Source of the DNA: Salinispora pacifica CNR114
Lineage (GTDB): Bacteria; Actinomycetota; Actinomycetes; Mycobacteriales; Micromonosporaceae
Direction of reading: 5' to 3'
Length of the DNA stretch: 64,000 nucleotides
Assembly (NCBI RefSeq): GCF_000514775.1
Contig: NZ_AZWO01000014.1
Coordinates: 86,068 to 150,067 of the forward strand
Position numbers and translations under genes: made by a program. The notes beneath the pieces are model-generated. The model ran no database searches. It saw only the letters and a list, made by a program, of their open reading frames with translations, and was not told the DNA's origin. Positions 62,945-64,000 of this stretch are shown piece after piece; position 1 is the stretch's first letter; each line of letters opens with the position of its first letter.

Positions 62945-64000
62945 TCAGTCCGGGCAGCCGGTGACATTGACGCAGTTGTTCGGCCGGTTCTTTGCCACGA
63001 CGGTGCCGGTAGCGGTGTTCAGCTCGACCGTGCCGCCCACTTCATTGAAGATGCCACCACCATCGGTGACGGCAATATTTTTGGTGACCTTGGCGCCGAA
63101 CAGGGTGAGGGTTGCGGAGGCTTCGTTGTATATTCCGCCGCCCTGATCACCTGACTGATTACCAAAGACCTTCGTGTTTCTGAGTACCAGTTCGGCGATG
63201 TTGTAAACCCCACCGCCATTGCCGCTGCCGTTGTTGTTCTTGACAATGCTGTCCATAACGACAACCGAGGCGTCTTCGTCCACGCCCAGACCACCGACAA
63301 TTCCCGCTTCAGCTACGTTTTCAGCGATGACAGAGGATCTGATCGTCATCTGCACGCCAACGCTCGCGATGATGCCACCAACCACGTCACCGGCGATGTT
63401 CGCCGTAACGCTACTGTCCGCGACAAAACCAGTACCACTCATGACAAAAAGGCCACCACCAGAGCTGCGGGCGCGATTACTGGAAATTCTGCTGTGCCCG
63501 ATCCGCACAGTTCCCGAACTCGTGACCCCACCTCCGTCCATGGCGGCATTGGCATGGATGCTGGACTTGCTGATTTCGAGTACGCCAGAGCTTGCCACAC
63601 CTCCAGCGGCAGAGGCAGCGGTGTTGTGACTGACGTTGGAGGCGTGGATATGAGTGGTGCCATTGTTGGCAATGCCGCCACCACTGCCGCCGGCGATGTT
63701 GCGGGTGATGGCGCTGTGACTGCTGGTCAACGTTCCACCTGCGTCCACGAAGACGCCAGCCCCGTCAGTGCCAGCGTTGGTGGTTTGTCCGCCGGTGATT
63801 GTCAGGTGGTTGAGGGTGAGGTCTCCGCCGGCGTCGACGGTGAGGATTCTGAACTCGTCGGCGGCAGCGGCGCGTGTGATGGTGGTGTGTTTGCCGCCGT
63901 TGAGAGTGATCGGGGTAGTGATCGCGGGCAAGCCCGCACCGTCGTCGATGTCGCCCATGAGTGTGTAGGTGCAGTCCTCGGCGAGGTCGAGGACAGCACC
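62945..64000 (-). CDS. PMP-like beta-helix protein E, N-terminus outside the window
   Basis: Open from the right edge (352 codons including the stop). It begins inside the shared module (GAVLDLAEDCTYTLMGDIDDGAG, LNGGKHTTITRAA), has the beta-helix repeats (GGGIANNGTTHIHASNVSHN, GGVASSGVLEISKSS) and ends NRPNNCVNVTGC. The usual LLTAD is here TLMGD. It is the fifth paralog in 20 kb. Its leader would lie just beyond the edge. Confidence 0.8.
   Translation of the reverse strand, partial: GAVLDLAEDCTYTLMGDIDDGAGLPAITTPITLNGGKHTTITRAAAADEFRILTVDAGGDLTLNHLTITGGQTTNAGTDGAGVFVDAGGTLTSSHSAITRNIAGGSGGGIANNGTTHIHASNVSHNTAASAAGGVASSGVLEISKSSIHANAAMDGGGVTSSGTVRIGHSRISSNRARSSGGGLFVMSGTGFVADSSVTANIAGDVVGGIIASVGVQMTIRSSVIAENVAEAGIVGGLGVDEDASVVVMDSIVKNNNGSGNGGGVYNIAELVLRNTKVFGNQSGDQGGGIYNEASATLTLFGAKVTKNIAVTDGGGIFNEVGGTVELNTATGTVVAKNRPNNCVNVTGCPD

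Overview
This is a high-GC actinomycete chromosome window. The best guess is a marine Micromonosporaceae member of Salinispora type. Pointers are very high GC at third codon positions, a family of polymorphic-membrane-protein-like (PMP-like) secreted beta-helix genes, sodium and osmolyte functions, a chitin-type LPMO and IniA/IniB/IniC-like proteins. The genus is an inference from gene content; there is no rRNA or other marker gene here.

Layout. 1-419 is the tail of an IS110-family transposase. 449-4840 (minus) is an oligopeptide ABC operon (binding protein, two permeases, one ATPase); the usual second ATPase is missing where the transposase lies. 4965-10674 (minus) holds glucose-6-phosphate dehydrogenase, a small SAP/Rho-N-like protein, an NhaA antiporter fused to a DsbA-like thioredoxin domain, and a TPR-GGDEF protein. 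11115-13543 (minus) is a membrane class III nucleotide cyclase translationally coupled to a CRP-family regulator. 13611-15462 (plus) is a coupled three-gene set: secreted protein, membrane protein and Rieske lipoprotein.

15566-25202 is an Ini-like locus: two coupled dynamin-like GTPases (IniA/IniC type), a membrane-anchored Hsp70-like protein, an 807-aa LuxR regulator (IniR-like in layout) and two proteins with an IniB-type N-terminal domain. 25515-29639 holds an LPMO, a SulP transporter overlapping a MerR regulator, and a SAM-dependent methyltransferase. 29839-41831 is an osmoprotection block: a minus-strand operon converts choline to glycine betaine (betA, betB) and imports betaine (proV, fused proW, proX), and a plus-strand OpuC-type four-gene operon diverges from it.

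41900-64000 is accessory. It has an AsnB-type amidotransferase carrying a C-terminal F420-ligase-like domain, an alpha/beta hydrolase, an MFS exporter, a nitronate monooxygenase and five PMP-like beta-helix genes (A 44728-45993, B 47269-48669, C 51864-53270, D 55452-56786, E 62945 to the right edge). The four complete ones share a 5' leader with a -10-like TAGCGT box (weaker in D) and a foldable RNA with compensatory pairings, which I see as the most novel signal here. Between them lie integrative-element or phage debris: a peptidoglycan-binding lysin-like gene with small partners, its frameshifted and internally deleted second copy, a shredded RepSA-like replication initiator, a gene broken by one in-frame TAG, and other fragments. 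A conserved-looking pair at 57431-59863 (YfaP-like domain protein plus small partner) is intact. I see no tRNA, rRNA or CRISPR.
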